Notes: a model not told the origin generated them from the letters alone. Shown: positions 1 to 7,883, counted from the first letter of the stretch. The stretch: DNA of 62,171 nucleotides from Streptomyces sp. IMTB 2501 (GCF_001953885.1 NZ_MQUS01000041.1:1-62171); one strand, 5' to 3'. Translations and numbers: made by a program.

Positions 1-212
1 GCATCCCCTGAGCTGGGGTGTTGCGACGATCACTAGAACTCAAGGGCAGAGCGGGGCCATTTCTCTCCCACCCGCCCGCAACCGGTGTCGCAAGACGATC
101 CCTTGAGGGCGTTGGCGCCGGACTGCGCCGAGCGGGTGCTGGTGCGCAAGAGGGCATGTGTCACAGGGGTGCGTGGTTCCGTCGGCTCACCCGCGCACCT
201 ATCGTCGGGCCC

Positions 213-1178
213 ATGTTCGCCGTCTACGCCGCCCGAATCGACCGCGACCAGCCGCTCAACGGCCTTGAGTTGGGGGAGCGACCGGCTCCCGAGGCCCGTC
301 CCGGCTGGAGCACCATCACCGTACGGGCCGCTTCCCTCAACCATCACGACCTCTGGTCCCTGCGCGGCGTCGGCCTCCCGGAGGACCGGCTGCCGATGAT
401 CCTCGGCTGCGACGCCGCCGGGGTCGACGCGGACGGCAACGAGGTCGTCCTGCACTCCGTCATCGGCCAGACCGGCCACGGTGTCGGCCCGAACGAGCCG
501 CGCTCCATCCTCACCGAGCGCTATCAGGGCACCTTCGCCGAGCAGGTCGCCGTGCCGACCTGGAACGTGCTGCCCAAACCCAAGGAGCTGTCCTTCGCCG
601 AGGCCGCCTGTCTGCCGACGGCGTGGCTGACGGCGTACCGGATGCTGTTCACCAACGCCGGGGTACGGCCCGGGGACTCGGTCCTCGTGCAGGGCGCGGG
701 CGGCGGGGTTGCCACGGCCGCGATCGTGCTCGGCAAGGCGGCGGGGCTCCGTGTCTTCGCCACCAGCCGGGACGAGGCGAAGCGGAAGCGGGCCGTGGAG
801 CTCGGGGCCGTGGAGGCGGTGGAGTCCGGAGCGCGGCTGCCGCAGCGGGTGGACGCGGTCATCGAGACCGTGGGTGCGGCCACCTGGTCCCACTCGGTGA
901 AGTCGCTGCGGCCGGGCGGCACGATCGTGATCTCCGGGGCGACGAGCGGGGACCGGCCCTCGCACGCCGAGCTGACCCGGATCTTCTTCCTGGAGCTGAA
1001 GGTAGTCGGCTCCACCATGGGCACCAAGGAGGAGCTGGAGGACCTGCTCTCCTTCTGCGCCGCGACCGGGGTACGGCCCGTCATCGACGAGGAGCTGCCG
1101 CTGGACCGGGCCCGTGAGGGCTTCGAACGGCTCGCGTCCGGGGAGCAGTTCGGGAAGATCGTGCTCACCAACAGCTGA
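213..1178 (+). CDS. MDR-family zinc-type alcohol dehydrogenase / quinone oxidoreductase-like protein
   Basis: Cytosolic medium-chain dehydrogenase/reductase of 321 aa. The family transfers hydride between NAD(P)H and alcohols, aldehydes, enones or quinones; the substrate here cannot be read from sequence. The N-terminal GroES-like half shows NHHDLW (43-48) and LGCDAAG (64-70); the Rossmann half shows GAGGGVATAA (161-170). I see no structural-zinc cysteine cluster, which favours the zinc-independent quinone-reductase side of the family. The frame stays open upstream to position 18, but the domain begins exactly at the ATG at 213 and the upstream translation is low-complexity Arg/Gly, so 213 is taken as start. 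The gene stands alone and is followed by a strong hairpin terminator. Confidence 0.88.
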   Translation: MFAVYAARIDRDQPLNGLELGERPAPEARPGWSTITVRAASLNHHDLWSLRGVGLPEDRLPMILGCDAAGVDADGNEVVLHSVIGQTGHGVGPNEPRSILTERYQGTFAEQVAVPTWNVLPKPKELSFAEAACLPTAWLTAYRMLFTNAGVRPGDSVLVQGAGGGVATAAIVLGKAAGLRVFATSRDEAKRKRAVELGAVEAVESGARLPQRVDAVIETVGAATWSHSVKSLRPGGTIVISGATSGDRPSHAELTRIFFLELKVVGSTMGTKEELEDLLSFCAATGVRPVIDEELPLDRAREGFERLASGEQFGKIVLTNS

Positions 1179-1254
1179 GGATGCTCACCAACTCCTGAAC
1201 TCCTGAGGATCCTGAATTCCTGAGGTTCCCGCAGAAGCTGGAAGGGTGGCAAAG

Positions 1255-1284
1255 GGCGGGTCCGGAGGTCCGGGCCCGCCTTTT
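1255..1284 (+). terminator. Rho-independent terminator after the MDR gene
   Basis: An 11-bp GC-rich stem (arms 1255-1265 and 1270-1280, one G-T pair, 4-base loop AGGT) is followed by TTTT. It separates the oxidoreductase from the operator/promoter region of the next operon. Confidence 0.8.
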
Positions 1285-1297
1285 GTGCACCAGGCGC

Positions 1298-1341
1298 GTC
1301 AACCGTGGTTGACATGAGCGGGGTGTCAACGTAGGTTGACA
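1298..1341 (+). promoter_or_regulatory. Tandem palindromic operators overlapping a leaderless promoter
   Basis: Two palindromes with the same arms, GTCAACCGTGGTTGAC (1298-1313) and GTCAACGTAGGTTGAC (1325-1340), lie 27 bp apart. The first contains a perfect -35 (TTGACA, 1309-1314) and the second contains the -10 (TAGGTT, 1332-1337), with a 17-bp spacer. The ATG of the HTH gene at 1344 sits about 7 nt after the -10, so the transcript should be leaderless. A protein bound at both palindromes would cover both promoter elements. The likely binder is the small HTH protein encoded immediately downstream (inference). Confidence 0.75.
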
Positions 1342-1343
1342 TC

Positions 1344-1553
1344 ATGAGTGAGGCAACCGATCTGGCGCAGCGTGCCGGGGATCGTGATCCGAGGGTCGGA
1401 CTGCGGGCCGTGGCCGCGCTGCGCAGGCTGCTGGAGCAGCTGGAGGCGGTGCAGGTGCGCAGTGCGCGCAATCAGGGCTGGTCGTGGCAGGAGATCGCCG
1501 CGGAGCTGGGTGTCAGCAGGCAGGCCGTGCACAAGAAATATGGGAGGCAATGA
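1344..1553 (+). CDS. Small helix-turn-helix protein, probable autoregulator
   Basis: Protein of 69 aa: a helical, Arg/Leu-rich N-terminal half (18-42, probably for dimerisation) and a C-terminal helix-turn-helix (about 47-65, SWQEIAAELGVSRQAVHKKY) that ends almost at the stop codon. It begins directly at the predicted transcription start, without a Shine-Dalgarno. Its stop overlaps the start of the Clp-N protein gene, so the two are translationally coupled. Actinobacteria often pair a small HTH gene with a Clp-N protein; the pair of palindromes over the promoter makes autorepression the simplest model. It is intact, with no sign of truncation. Confidence 0.82.
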   Translation: MSEATDLAQRAGDRDPRVGLRAVAALRRLLEQLEAVQVRSARNQGWSWQEIAAELGVSRQAVHKKYGRQ

Positions 1554-2125
1554 TGTTCGAACGCTTCACCAAGGACGCGCGCGAGGTCGTGCGGGGCGCG
1601 GTCGTGGACTGCCGGCGCACCGGGGTTCAGACCGTCGACGCCGAGCATCTGCTGCTCGCCCTCCTGGAGCGCGAGGGCAGCCGCGCCTCCTTCGCCCTGG
1701 CCGCTCTCGGGCTCGCGGGGCGCCGGGAGTCGGTGCGGGGGGCCTTGTCCCAGGCGCGGCGGCGCGCCGGGCTGACCCGGGCCGATGCGGACGCGCTGGC
1801 GGGGCTGGGGATCGACGTGTCGGAGATCGTGGCGCGGGTGGAGGAGGTGCACGGCGTCGGAGCGATGTCCGGCGACCGGAAGGACGGAAGCTGGTGGTCG
1901 GGGCGCCGGCCGAGCTTCAGCCGGGGCGCGAAGGACGTGCTGGAGAGGTCTCTGCGGGTCGCCCTCGCCCACCGCGACCGACACATCGGGGACGAGCACC
2001 TGCTGCTGGCGCTCACCGTCCTGCCGGGTGTGCCGGCCGAGGTGCTGGCCGACCACGGGGTGACATACGAGTCGGTGACGCGGGTGCTGTACGGAGACGG
2101 GCAGGAAGAGGCGAAGGCCGGCTGA
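1553..2125 (+). CDS. Clp N-terminal-domain protein without AAA+ modules (ClpC2-like)
   Basis: Protein of 190 aa with two Clp-N repeats (about 1-75, beginning MFERFTKDAREVV, and about 120-180, FSRGAKDVLERSL) and no ATPase or ClpP-binding segment. In ClpC/ClpA the N domain receives substrates and adaptors; free-standing versions such as mycobacterial ClpC2 can bind ClpC-targeting ligands or act as decoys. The start is chosen at 1553 because GGAGG at 1543-1547 is properly spaced; ATG at 1550 is also possible. It overlaps the HTH stop (TGATG). The second gene of a leaderless, probably autoregulated operon, it may buffer Clp proteolysis or sense Clp inhibitors (inference). Confidence 0.85.
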   Translation: MFERFTKDAREVVRGAVVDCRRTGVQTVDAEHLLLALLEREGSRASFALAALGLAGRRESVRGALSQARRRAGLTRADADALAGLGIDVSEIVARVEEVHGVGAMSGDRKDGSWWSGRRPSFSRGAKDVLERSLRVALAHRDRHIGDEHLLLALTVLPGVPAEVLADHGVTYESVTRVLYGDGQEEAKAG

Positions 2126-2250
2126 CCGGCCGGCGCGGCGCCGAGGGCGCATGCCCGCGCCGATTCCGGTCGGCCGCCCGCAGCCGCAGCCGAGCCACTC
2201 ACCCCGGTCGGCGAGCTCGCCGAACAACTGCCTTCGGCAGCCGACGGCGC

Positions 2251-2470
2251 CGAGCCGGCCGTGCCGTCCCGGCCGTGCCTTGTCCGGCCCTGCGCACCGT
2301 CTTCAGGGGGAACCTTCCGGTGTGGGTCCCGGCCGTGCCGTCCCGGCAGGTCTCGTCGGGCCCTGCGCACCGTCTTCAGGGGGAACCTTCCGGTCCGGGG
2401 CCCGGCCGTCCGTCCCGGCCGGGCCTTGTCCGGCCCCGCGCACCGTCTTCAGGAGGAACCTCCCGGTCCC
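2251..2470. repeat. Tandem repeat A: three copies, 73-bp period
   Basis: The block GGCCCTGCGCACCGTCTTCA recurs with GGCCC at 2286, 2359 and 2432, exactly 73 bp apart, each followed by a GG(G/A)GGAACC-type tail. The third copy is slightly diverged. The period is not a multiple of three and the ORFs through it are low-complexity Arg/Gly/Pro, so it is not coding. It lies in the gap between convergent genes. Confidence 0.85.
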
Positions 2471-2481
2471 GGTCCCGGCCG

Positions 2482-2940
2482 TCTCGGTCAGGCCCCCGGT
2501 CAGACCGGACTGCCTCCGATCGGACCTGGGGCGGACCTCCGTCGGACCACGATCAGGCCACGGTCAGGCTTCCGATCGGCCCTCGGTCAGACTTCGGTCA
2601 GGCTCCCGGTCGGACCGGACTGCCTCCGATCGGACCTGGGGCGGACCTCCGTCGGACCACGATCAGGCCACGGTCAGGCTTCCGATCGGCCCTCGGTCAG
2701 ACTTCGGTCAGGCTCCCGGTCGGACCGGACAGCCCTCGATCGGACCTGGGGCGGACCTCCGTCGGACCACGATCAGACCTCGGTCAGGCTTCCGAACGGC
2801 CCTCGGCCAGACCACGATCAGGCCTCGGCCAGGCTTCCGAACGGCCCTCCGCAGTCCACGATCAGACCTCGGCCAGTCCACGATCAGACCTCGGCCAGAC
2901 CGAGGTCGGACCTCGGTCAGGCCTTGGGGCAGCCCCAGGT
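2482..2940. repeat. Tandem repeat B: 110-bp higher-order units built from ~11-bp motifs
   Basis: GACCGGAC recurs at 2503, 2613 and 2723, exactly 110 bp apart. The copies 2503-2612 and 2613-2722 are identical; the third diverges and dissolves into 45-, 44- and 22-bp periods (CCACGATCAG at 2767, 2812, 2856 and 2878). All periods are close to multiples of 11 bp, and the unit is a degenerate 10-12-bp motif of type GGTCAGRCYTC. The array runs right up to the stop codon of the PadR gene. Confidence 0.88.
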
Positions 2941-2962
2941 TCAGACCTTCGGTGCCCCAAGG
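2922..2962 (-). terminator. Inverted repeat spanning the padR stop codon
   Basis: CCTTGGGGCA (2922-2931) is perfectly complementary to TGCCCCAAGG (2953-2962), with 21 bp between. The stop codon (2941-2943) lies in the loop. There is no T-run, so termination is plausible but unproven; the repeat array may have created the left arm. Confidence 0.4.
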
Positions 2963-3984
2963 ATCACGCCGATGTGGGCCGCTGCCGTCGACAGGTGGCG
3001 GCGGGCGTCGCGGAGTTGGTCCTGGGTCACTCCGTGGTCGCGGGCCGCGTCGCGGATGTCGTCGCGGAAGCGGTCCAGGAGACGGTCCAGGTCGCGGGTC
3101 GGGTCGCCGCTGGACTCCTCGTGCGCCCAGGAGGGTTCGTACTCGGCGGGGAAGTCCTCCTTGGGGGAGACGTAGTGCGGGGCCGGGGGTGTGGCCGTGG
3201 GCTTGGAGGCCGGCTCCTCGGAGGTGCGGGGGGAGGTGTTCCAGCTCTTGCCGAAGTCGCCCAGCTCCCTGGCCAGTTCGGACAGGCCCTCGCGCACGCC
3301 CGTCGGCCAGTCGCCGTGGGCGAAGTGGTCCTGGACGCGGTCCTGGACCTGGCGGGCGATGCGCTGCATCTCCTCCTGCGCCTGGGCCCGTGCCCGTGTC
3401 TGCGCCTCCTGGGCCTGGCGGCGGGCCCGCTGGGCCTCCTCACGGGCCCGGCGGCTCTCGTCCTTGGCGCGGCGGGCCTGTTCCTTCCACTCCTGCTTGG
3501 CTCGGCGCATCTCCTCCTTCGCGGCCCGCCAGGACTCCTTGTCGGTGAGGTCGCCGTACTCCACGGAAGGGCCGGCCGTGCCCGTCCTGGTGCCCCGGCG
3601 GGCCTCGGACGCGGCGGCGCGCATCTCACGCCGCAGATCGCCGGCCGCGCCGCGCACATCGGCCTTTATCTCGGCGGCCAGTTCCGCGACCGACTCGCGG
3701 ATCTCCAGCTCCAGGTCGGCCAACTCACCGCTGCGATCGGCCAGTTCGGCCCGGCCGGCGTCCGTGATGGCGTACACCTTGCGGCCGCCCTCCGTGGTGT
3801 GCCGGACCAGGCCCTCCGCCTCCAGTTTGGCCAGCCGGGGGTAGACCGTGCCCGCCGAGGGGGCGTACAGCCCCTGGAAGCGCTCCTCCAGGAGCCTGAT
3901 CACCTCGTAGCCGTGGCGCGGGGCCTCGTCGAGCAGCTTGAGCAGATACAGGCGCAGGCGCCCGTGGGCGAAGACGGGGGGCAT
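2941..3984 (-). CDS. PadR-family regulator with long charged coiled-coil extension
   Basis: Protein of 347 aa. Residues 1-90 form the PadR winged helix (LRLYLLKLLDEAPRHGYEV, then GTVYPRLAKLEAEGLV). The rest is unusually long for the family: a highly charged Arg/Glu/Ala segment (about 90-225) with strong coiled-coil character, then a Pro/Thr linker and a helical end. It follows the DUF4097 gene with a 1-nt gap, so it is the second gene of that operon. PadR proteins usually repress their own operon; the palindrome over the operon's -10 (4983-4996) is the natural target. The C-terminal residues sit at the edge of the tandem-repeat array. Confidence 0.87.
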   Translation of the reverse strand: MPPVFAHGRLRLYLLKLLDEAPRHGYEVIRLLEERFQGLYAPSAGTVYPRLAKLEAEGLVRHTTEGGRKVYAITDAGRAELADRSGELADLELEIRESVAELAAEIKADVRGAAGDLRREMRAAASEARRGTRTGTAGPSVEYGDLTDKESWRAAKEEMRRAKQEWKEQARRAKDESRRAREEAQRARRQAQEAQTRARAQAQEEMQRIARQVQDRVQDHFAHGDWPTGVREGLSELARELGDFGKSWNTSPRTSEEPASKPTATPPAPHYVSPKEDFPAEYEPSWAHEESSGDPTRDLDRLLDRFRDDIRDAARDHGVTQDQLRDARRHLSTAAAHIGVILGAPKV

Positions 3985-3985
3985 G

Positions 3986-4927
3986 TCAGAGCACCTTCTT
4001 GTCGGTCGTGCCAGCGGTTTCGTTGGACTGGCCAGCGGCCGGGGTGTCGTTGGCGGGGGTGGCGCCAGGGGTCTGCGCGGAGTCGGTGGGCCCGGTCTGC
4101 CACGGGGTGTCCGGCTCGTCCTCGGGCTGCGGGCGGCGCAGCAGGGCGATCGAGCCGGAAACCGTGGTGGCGCGGAGCCGGCCCGTGCCCGCGCCGAGAC
4201 GGCCGGTGATCTTGTGCGCGCCCCACTGGCCGTGCACCCGCAGTCCGTCGAAGGCGTTGGAGATCGTGCCGCTCGCGGTGTTCGCCTCCACCTCGGCGTC
4301 TCCCGGATGGGGCAGGCGGATGGCGATCTCGCCGGAGACGCTGGTGAGGCCGACCTCCGTGGGGCCGTCCGGGTCCAGGTCGACGATCATGGAGCCGCTG
4401 ACGGAGTCGGCCCGGACGGAGCGGCCGGAGCCGTCGACCACCGTCAGGTCGCCCGAGACCGACTTGAACCGCAGGTCGCCGGTGACGGCCTGGGCCTCCA
4501 GGTTCCCGGACACGGTGTCCGCGTGGACCGGGCCCGAGACGCCGACCAGGGTCGTGTCGCCGGTGACTCCCTTGACCACCGCGGGGCCGCGGATGCCGGA
4601 GACGACCGCGCCGGCGCCGACCACGCCGACCTCCACGCGGGTGTCGGCGGGGACGGCCAGGGAGACCACGGCGCTGCGCCGCCAGCCCTTGCGGTCGAGC
4701 CACTTCAGGAAGCCCTTCCAGGGCAGGTCCTCATAGGCCACGGTCAGGGTGTCGCCCTGCTGGGTGACCACCAGGGGCGGGCCCTCGATCTCCGAGATTT
4801 CCAGGCGGGCGGAACCTTCGTCCGTGCCCACCACGTTCACCGTTCCGTTGACGATGCGGACCTGGAGGTCGCTCACGCGGGTGTCAAAGGTCAGCTTCTG
4901 GGGCTCGGTGACGGACCACTCGGGCAT
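3986..4927 (-). CDS. DUF4097-family beta-strand repeat protein
   Basis: Protein of 313 aa, soluble, with no signal peptide or membrane segment. From about residue 90 it is a series of short strands with repeated VSG/VTGDL/SVSG motifs, typical of the DUF4097 right-handed beta-helix-like fold; the last 50 residues are a Pro/Thr/Asp-rich tail. The function of the family is unknown; in actinobacteria it is often cotranscribed with a PadR regulator, as here. ATG at 4927 is chosen because GGAGG lies 5-9 nt upstream on the coding strand; in-frame codons up to 5011 run through the promoter and are rejected. Confidence 0.85.
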   Translation of the reverse strand: MPEWSVTEPQKLTFDTRVSDLQVRIVNGTVNVVGTDEGSARLEISEIEGPPLVVTQQGDTLTVAYEDLPWKGFLKWLDRKGWRRSAVVSLAVPADTRVEVGVVGAGAVVSGIRGPAVVKGVTGDTTLVGVSGPVHADTVSGNLEAQAVTGDLRFKSVSGDLTVVDGSGRSVRADSVSGSMIVDLDPDGPTEVGLTSVSGEIAIRLPHPGDAEVEANTASGTISNAFDGLRVHGQWGAHKITGRLGAGTGRLRATTVSGSIALLRRPQPEDEPDTPWQTGPTDSAQTPGATPANDTPAAGQSNETAGTTDKKVL

Positions 4928-4982
4928 GGGGACCTCCTCGGCAGGCACGGCCGCGACACGCCATATCGCGTCCTCTTGGAAA

Positions 4983-5011
4983 CACGATATATCGTGGATT
5001 CCGGAAGTCAA
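4983..5011 (-). promoter_or_regulatory. Promoter and palindromic operator of the DUF4097-padR operon
   Basis: A perfect 14-bp palindrome, CACGATATATCGTG (4983-4996), overlaps the predicted -10 (TATCGT, 4989-4984). A -35 (TTGACT, 5011-5006) stands 16 bp upstream. The AT-rich core is conspicuous in this GC-rich setting. PadR proteins bind palindromes of this size, so autorepression by the second gene of the operon is likely (inference). Confidence 0.7.
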
Positions 5012-5071
5012 GACACCCCTTCGTGTGAGAAGGCCGGCGTTCGATCCCGCACCCTCCCGCGTCCGGGAGAC

Positions 5072-5094
5072 GGCCTACCCTGGGGGAGTAGGCC
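5072..5094 (+). promoter_or_regulatory. Inverted repeat at the DUF6104 promoter
   Basis: GGCCTAC (5072-5078) and GTAGGCC (5088-5094) are perfect inverted arms 9 bp apart. A -10-like TACCCT (5076-5081) lies inside. It could be an operator or a 5'-UTR hairpin just before the ribosome-binding site of the small gene at 5116. Confidence 0.45.
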
Positions 5095-5115
5095 CGTCCC
5101 CATCAGGAGTGAGAG

Positions 5116-5295
5116 TTGTACTTCACCGACCGTGGCATCGAGGAACTGGAGAAGCGGCGCGGCGAGGAGGAGGTCACCTTCGAGTGGCTCGCCGAGCAGC
5201 TGCGGACGTTCGTCGATCTCAACCCGGACTTCGAGGTGCCGGTGGAGCGGCTGGCGACCTGGCTGGCGCGGCTGGACGACGAGGACGACGAGTAG
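5116..5295 (+). CDS. DUF6104 family small acidic protein
   Basis: Protein of 59 aa starting at TTG (read as MYFTDRGIEELEKRRG) after AGGAG at 5105-5109. It is highly charged, helical and ends in an acidic tail (LDDEDDE). I recognise it as the short streptomycete protein annotated DUF6104; no function is known. Its TTG start makes it easy to miss. It reads towards the protease/MoxR locus but is separated from it by 134 bp, so an independent transcript is more likely than an operon. Confidence 0.75.
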   Translation: MYFTDRGIEELEKRRGEEEVTFEWLAEQLRTFVDLNPDFEVPVERLATWLARLDDEDDE

Positions 5296-5429
5296 GCCGG
5301 GGGCGGAGTGACGAGTAAGCCGGGCGCATAGTCCTGCAACCATCCTGGGTATTAGCCTCGTCACTGTCCAAGTGGGAGCCGTCCGGGGCCGGTTGACCTG
5401 GCGGCTCGGGCTCTGCGGGGGGGAGCGGA

Positions 5430-5786
5430 ATGAGTCACATCCAGGACATCGAGCTGCCGGACGGCACGGTGGTCACCGCCCGGATCGGCGCGGGGGAGGC
5501 CTACGGCGACCAGGAGGACGTCGGCTTCACCGAGGCCGCCGTCGCCAAGGTCGAACAGCTCCAGGAACTGATCAGCGCAGTCGGCGGCACCGTGCTCGAC
5601 GCCGCCCGCGCGGCCAAGCCGCACGAGGCCTCCATCAGCTTCGGCGTGGAACTGACCGCCAAGGAGGGCCTGGCCGTCGCCGTGCTCGCGCGCGGGGAGG
5701 CCAAGGCGTCCCTGGAGGTGACCCTCACCTGGCAGTTCGACCGGGGAACCGCGGGGGAGGGCGAGGGCGGAGCGGTGGGCGCATGA
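5430..5786 (+). CDS. Trypsin-co-occurring domain (TCD1 / CU044_2847-type) protein
   Basis: Protein of 118 aa. It starts with a short beta region (IELPDGTVVTARI), has a central amphipathic helix and ends in an alternating strand segment (SISFGVELTAKEGLAVAVLARGE). This is the small TCD1 domain described next to trypsin-like proteases in bacterial conflict systems; its biochemical role is unknown. Its stop overlaps the ATG of the protease gene (ATGA at 5783), so the two are translationally coupled and the products probably act together. The Shine-Dalgarno GGGGGGAG precedes the ATG. Confidence 0.8.
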   Translation: MSHIQDIELPDGTVVTARIGAGEAYGDQEDVGFTEAAVAKVEQLQELISAVGGTVLDAARAAKPHEASISFGVELTAKEGLAVAVLARGEAKASLEVTLTWQFDRGTAGEGEGGAVGA

Positions 5787-7747
5787 GCGAGCGCGACGAC
5801 CGTCTCTTCGACCTCGTCCGGGCCGCCACCGTCCACCTGCTCCCCGCCGACGGGAAAGACGGCCCCTTATGGGGCAGCGGTTTCTTCGTCGCGCCCGGCT
5901 GGGTGCTCACCGCCGCCCATGTGCTGCGCCCGTACCTGGCGGCGGACCGCACGACCGCCTTCCGGGTGCGCGGCGAGGGCGTCGACGTCGAGGCCCGGCT
6001 CGCCGAGTGGCTGCTGAGCGACCCGCGCAACCCCAAGGTGCCGCTGGCCGAGGACCTGGCCCTGGTCCGGCTGACCGACGCGTACCCGCACGAGTGCGTG
6101 TGGCTCACCGACCGGGCCGCCCGCCACTCCGGCGCCCTGAAGGCCTGCGGCTACTTCCCGGTGCCGCCCGAGGCCCACTTCCGCATCGTGGACGCCGAGA
6201 TCAACGGGCACGAGGACACGTACGGGCTGATCATCAAGCCCGACGTCGACTTCCCGAGCGGTATGTCGGGCGGTCCGCTGCTCGACCCCGGGACGGGTGC
6301 GGTCGTAGGACTCATCAAGTCGCGGCGCACGACGAGGGACGGCACCCCGACGGAGGGCGGCAAGGCCGTGGCGATCGCCGCGCTGCGCAGGTTCGGGGAG
6401 ACGTACCGCGAGGTCATGACCGCCCACGACCGCTGGCACGGCGAGGAGCCGGTCTCGGAGACCGGGGACAACTGGATCGACCTCCAGTGCGGCCCGGCGG
6501 CCGATCCGGGCGCGGCCTGGACGCCCCGCGACCGCCGCAAGGCGCTCGCCCTGCTCGCCGCCCTGCCGCAGCCGCCCGACGAGCCCACCGTCAAGCTCAT
6601 CGCCAAGGAGGCCCGCAGCGGCAACCAGTGGCCCGGCGGCACCCCCGAACTGCGCACCTGGCGTGACGGTCACGGCCTGCTGTACGAGGGCACCACCCCG
6701 CTCGACCCGCTCGTCTTCCTGCGCTTCCTCAGGCTCGTGGAGGCCCACGCCGGCGCGCGTGACGCAGGCAGCCCCCTCCTGGCCGGCTGGATCACCAAGC
6801 GGCTGCGCCACGACACCCGCCGGCACTTCCACGCCATGGTCCGTGACGTCGCCCTCCCTGACGAGCTGAAGCCGCCGCCCGAGGACCACGGCCCCGAGCG
6901 TGTCGTGATCTCCTACCCCGGCCCCGGCGAGGGCCCCGTCGTGGCCCTGCTGCTCGACCCGGTGATCGGCGCGCAGCCCGTCCGGTTCTTCTGGCAGATC
7001 TGGTACGACGACGGCGACGGCCTGCCCGAGGTGCACGAGACGGACTCCTCGGTGCACGGATACCGGCCCGACGAACTCGTCCAGGCACTCCGAGTCCCCC
7101 TCGGCGGGCTGCTGGAGTCCAAGGACCGGGAGGGCCACCCCGTACCGCTCGAAGTCGCGCTGCCCGCCGAGCACCTGGACACCGCCGTGCACCGGTGGCG
7201 GTTCGCGGACATCGCCGCGCTGTACGACCCCGGGCATCTGGGCGCGCGCCGCCGCCTGGTGCTGCGCGCCCTTGAGCGCCGGGGAGATCCGGACAATCTC
7301 TGGTTCGACCGCTGGCAGGGCATGGCGGCCGGGCACCGCTTCCAGGGCTGGCGCATGCCGCCGCCGGGCGCCGCGGACCCCTCCGGCTATCGCGGCACCG
7401 GGCGCGACCGCATCCCCGTGATGTGCCGGCCGGCCGGACAGGGGCCCGGGCGGGTCGCCATGAGGCACGCGCTGAACAGCGGCCACGCCGTCGCGCTGTG
7501 GCACATCGGCCCGCACCCGGAGCGCGGCGCCTGTCTGCCGGACTGCGACACGCTCCACGCGCGCGTGGAGAAGTTCCTTGAAACGCTCGGCTCGCTGGCC
7601 GAACTCCCCGACCGGCTGAGGCTCGTCCGGCAGGACATCAGCGAGCAGCGCACCGACAGCGCCTGGGCCGAACCGCTCGCCCTGCTCTACGACGACCCGC
7701 GCCGGCCCCTGCCGGGTGAGGAGACCGAACCGGTGGACGCGCCGTGA
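5783..7747 (+). CDS. Trypsin-like serine protease with VMAP-C-type C-terminus
   Basis: Protein of 654 aa, no signal peptide, so probably cytosolic. Residues about 10-220 form a trypsin-like domain with the catalytic triad visible: His46 (VLTAAHV), Asp91 (AEDLALVRL) and Ser162 (SGMSGGPLL). A middle helical segment (about 245-330) looks like an effector-associated adaptor, and the last 220 residues match the C-terminal module of vWA-MoxR-associated proteins (VMAP-C). In those systems the protease is the presumed effector, held in check by the MoxR/vWA pair encoded downstream. Residue 29 is encoded by TTA (5867-5869), a bldA-dependent codon. Cleavage target unknown. Confidence 0.85.
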   Translation: MSERDDRLFDLVRAATVHLLPADGKDGPLWGSGFFVAPGWVLTAAHVLRPYLAADRTTAFRVRGEGVDVEARLAEWLLSDPRNPKVPLAEDLALVRLTDAYPHECVWLTDRAARHSGALKACGYFPVPPEAHFRIVDAEINGHEDTYGLIIKPDVDFPSGMSGGPLLDPGTGAVVGLIKSRRTTRDGTPTEGGKAVAIAALRRFGETYREVMTAHDRWHGEEPVSETGDNWIDLQCGPAADPGAAWTPRDRRKALALLAALPQPPDEPTVKLIAKEARSGNQWPGGTPELRTWRDGHGLLYEGTTPLDPLVFLRFLRLVEAHAGARDAGSPLLAGWITKRLRHDTRRHFHAMVRDVALPDELKPPPEDHGPERVVISYPGPGEGPVVALLLDPVIGAQPVRFFWQIWYDDGDGLPEVHETDSSVHGYRPDELVQALRVPLGGLLESKDREGHPVPLEVALPAEHLDTAVHRWRFADIAALYDPGHLGARRRLVLRALERRGDPDNLWFDRWQGMAAGHRFQGWRMPPPGAADPSGYRGTGRDRIPVMCRPAGQGPGRVAMRHALNSGHAVALWHIGPHPERGACLPDCDTLHARVEKFLETLGSLAELPDRLRLVRQDISEQRTDSAWAEPLALLYDDPRRPLPGEETEPVDAP

Positions 7748-7883
7748 ACACCGGCGAAGGCTGGCCGAAATCAACTGCGTATCCCGGCCGCCGCGGGTAT
7801 GTTCCCAGGGGCCCGTTGCGGGCGCACGACGCCCCCGTCGGCCAGGACGTGGACCACCACCGATCGTCGGCGAGGAGCGCAGC

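Noticed and set aside
18..212. Upstream extension of the MDR gene and two similar CGATC(A/C)CT segments (about 18-45 and 86-112)
   Set aside because: The conserved domain starts at 213. The two segments might be an insertion-sequence end, but they agree too poorly to call.
2251..2940. CRISPR-like array
   Set aside because: Repeats of 73 and 110 bp are directly adjoining and have no unique spacers of constant length; no cas genes are nearby.
1348..4209. 953-codon frame across the tandem repeats
   Set aside because: It runs through the HTH and Clp-N genes, two repeat arrays and antisense to padR; the translation is Arg/Gly/Pro-rich.
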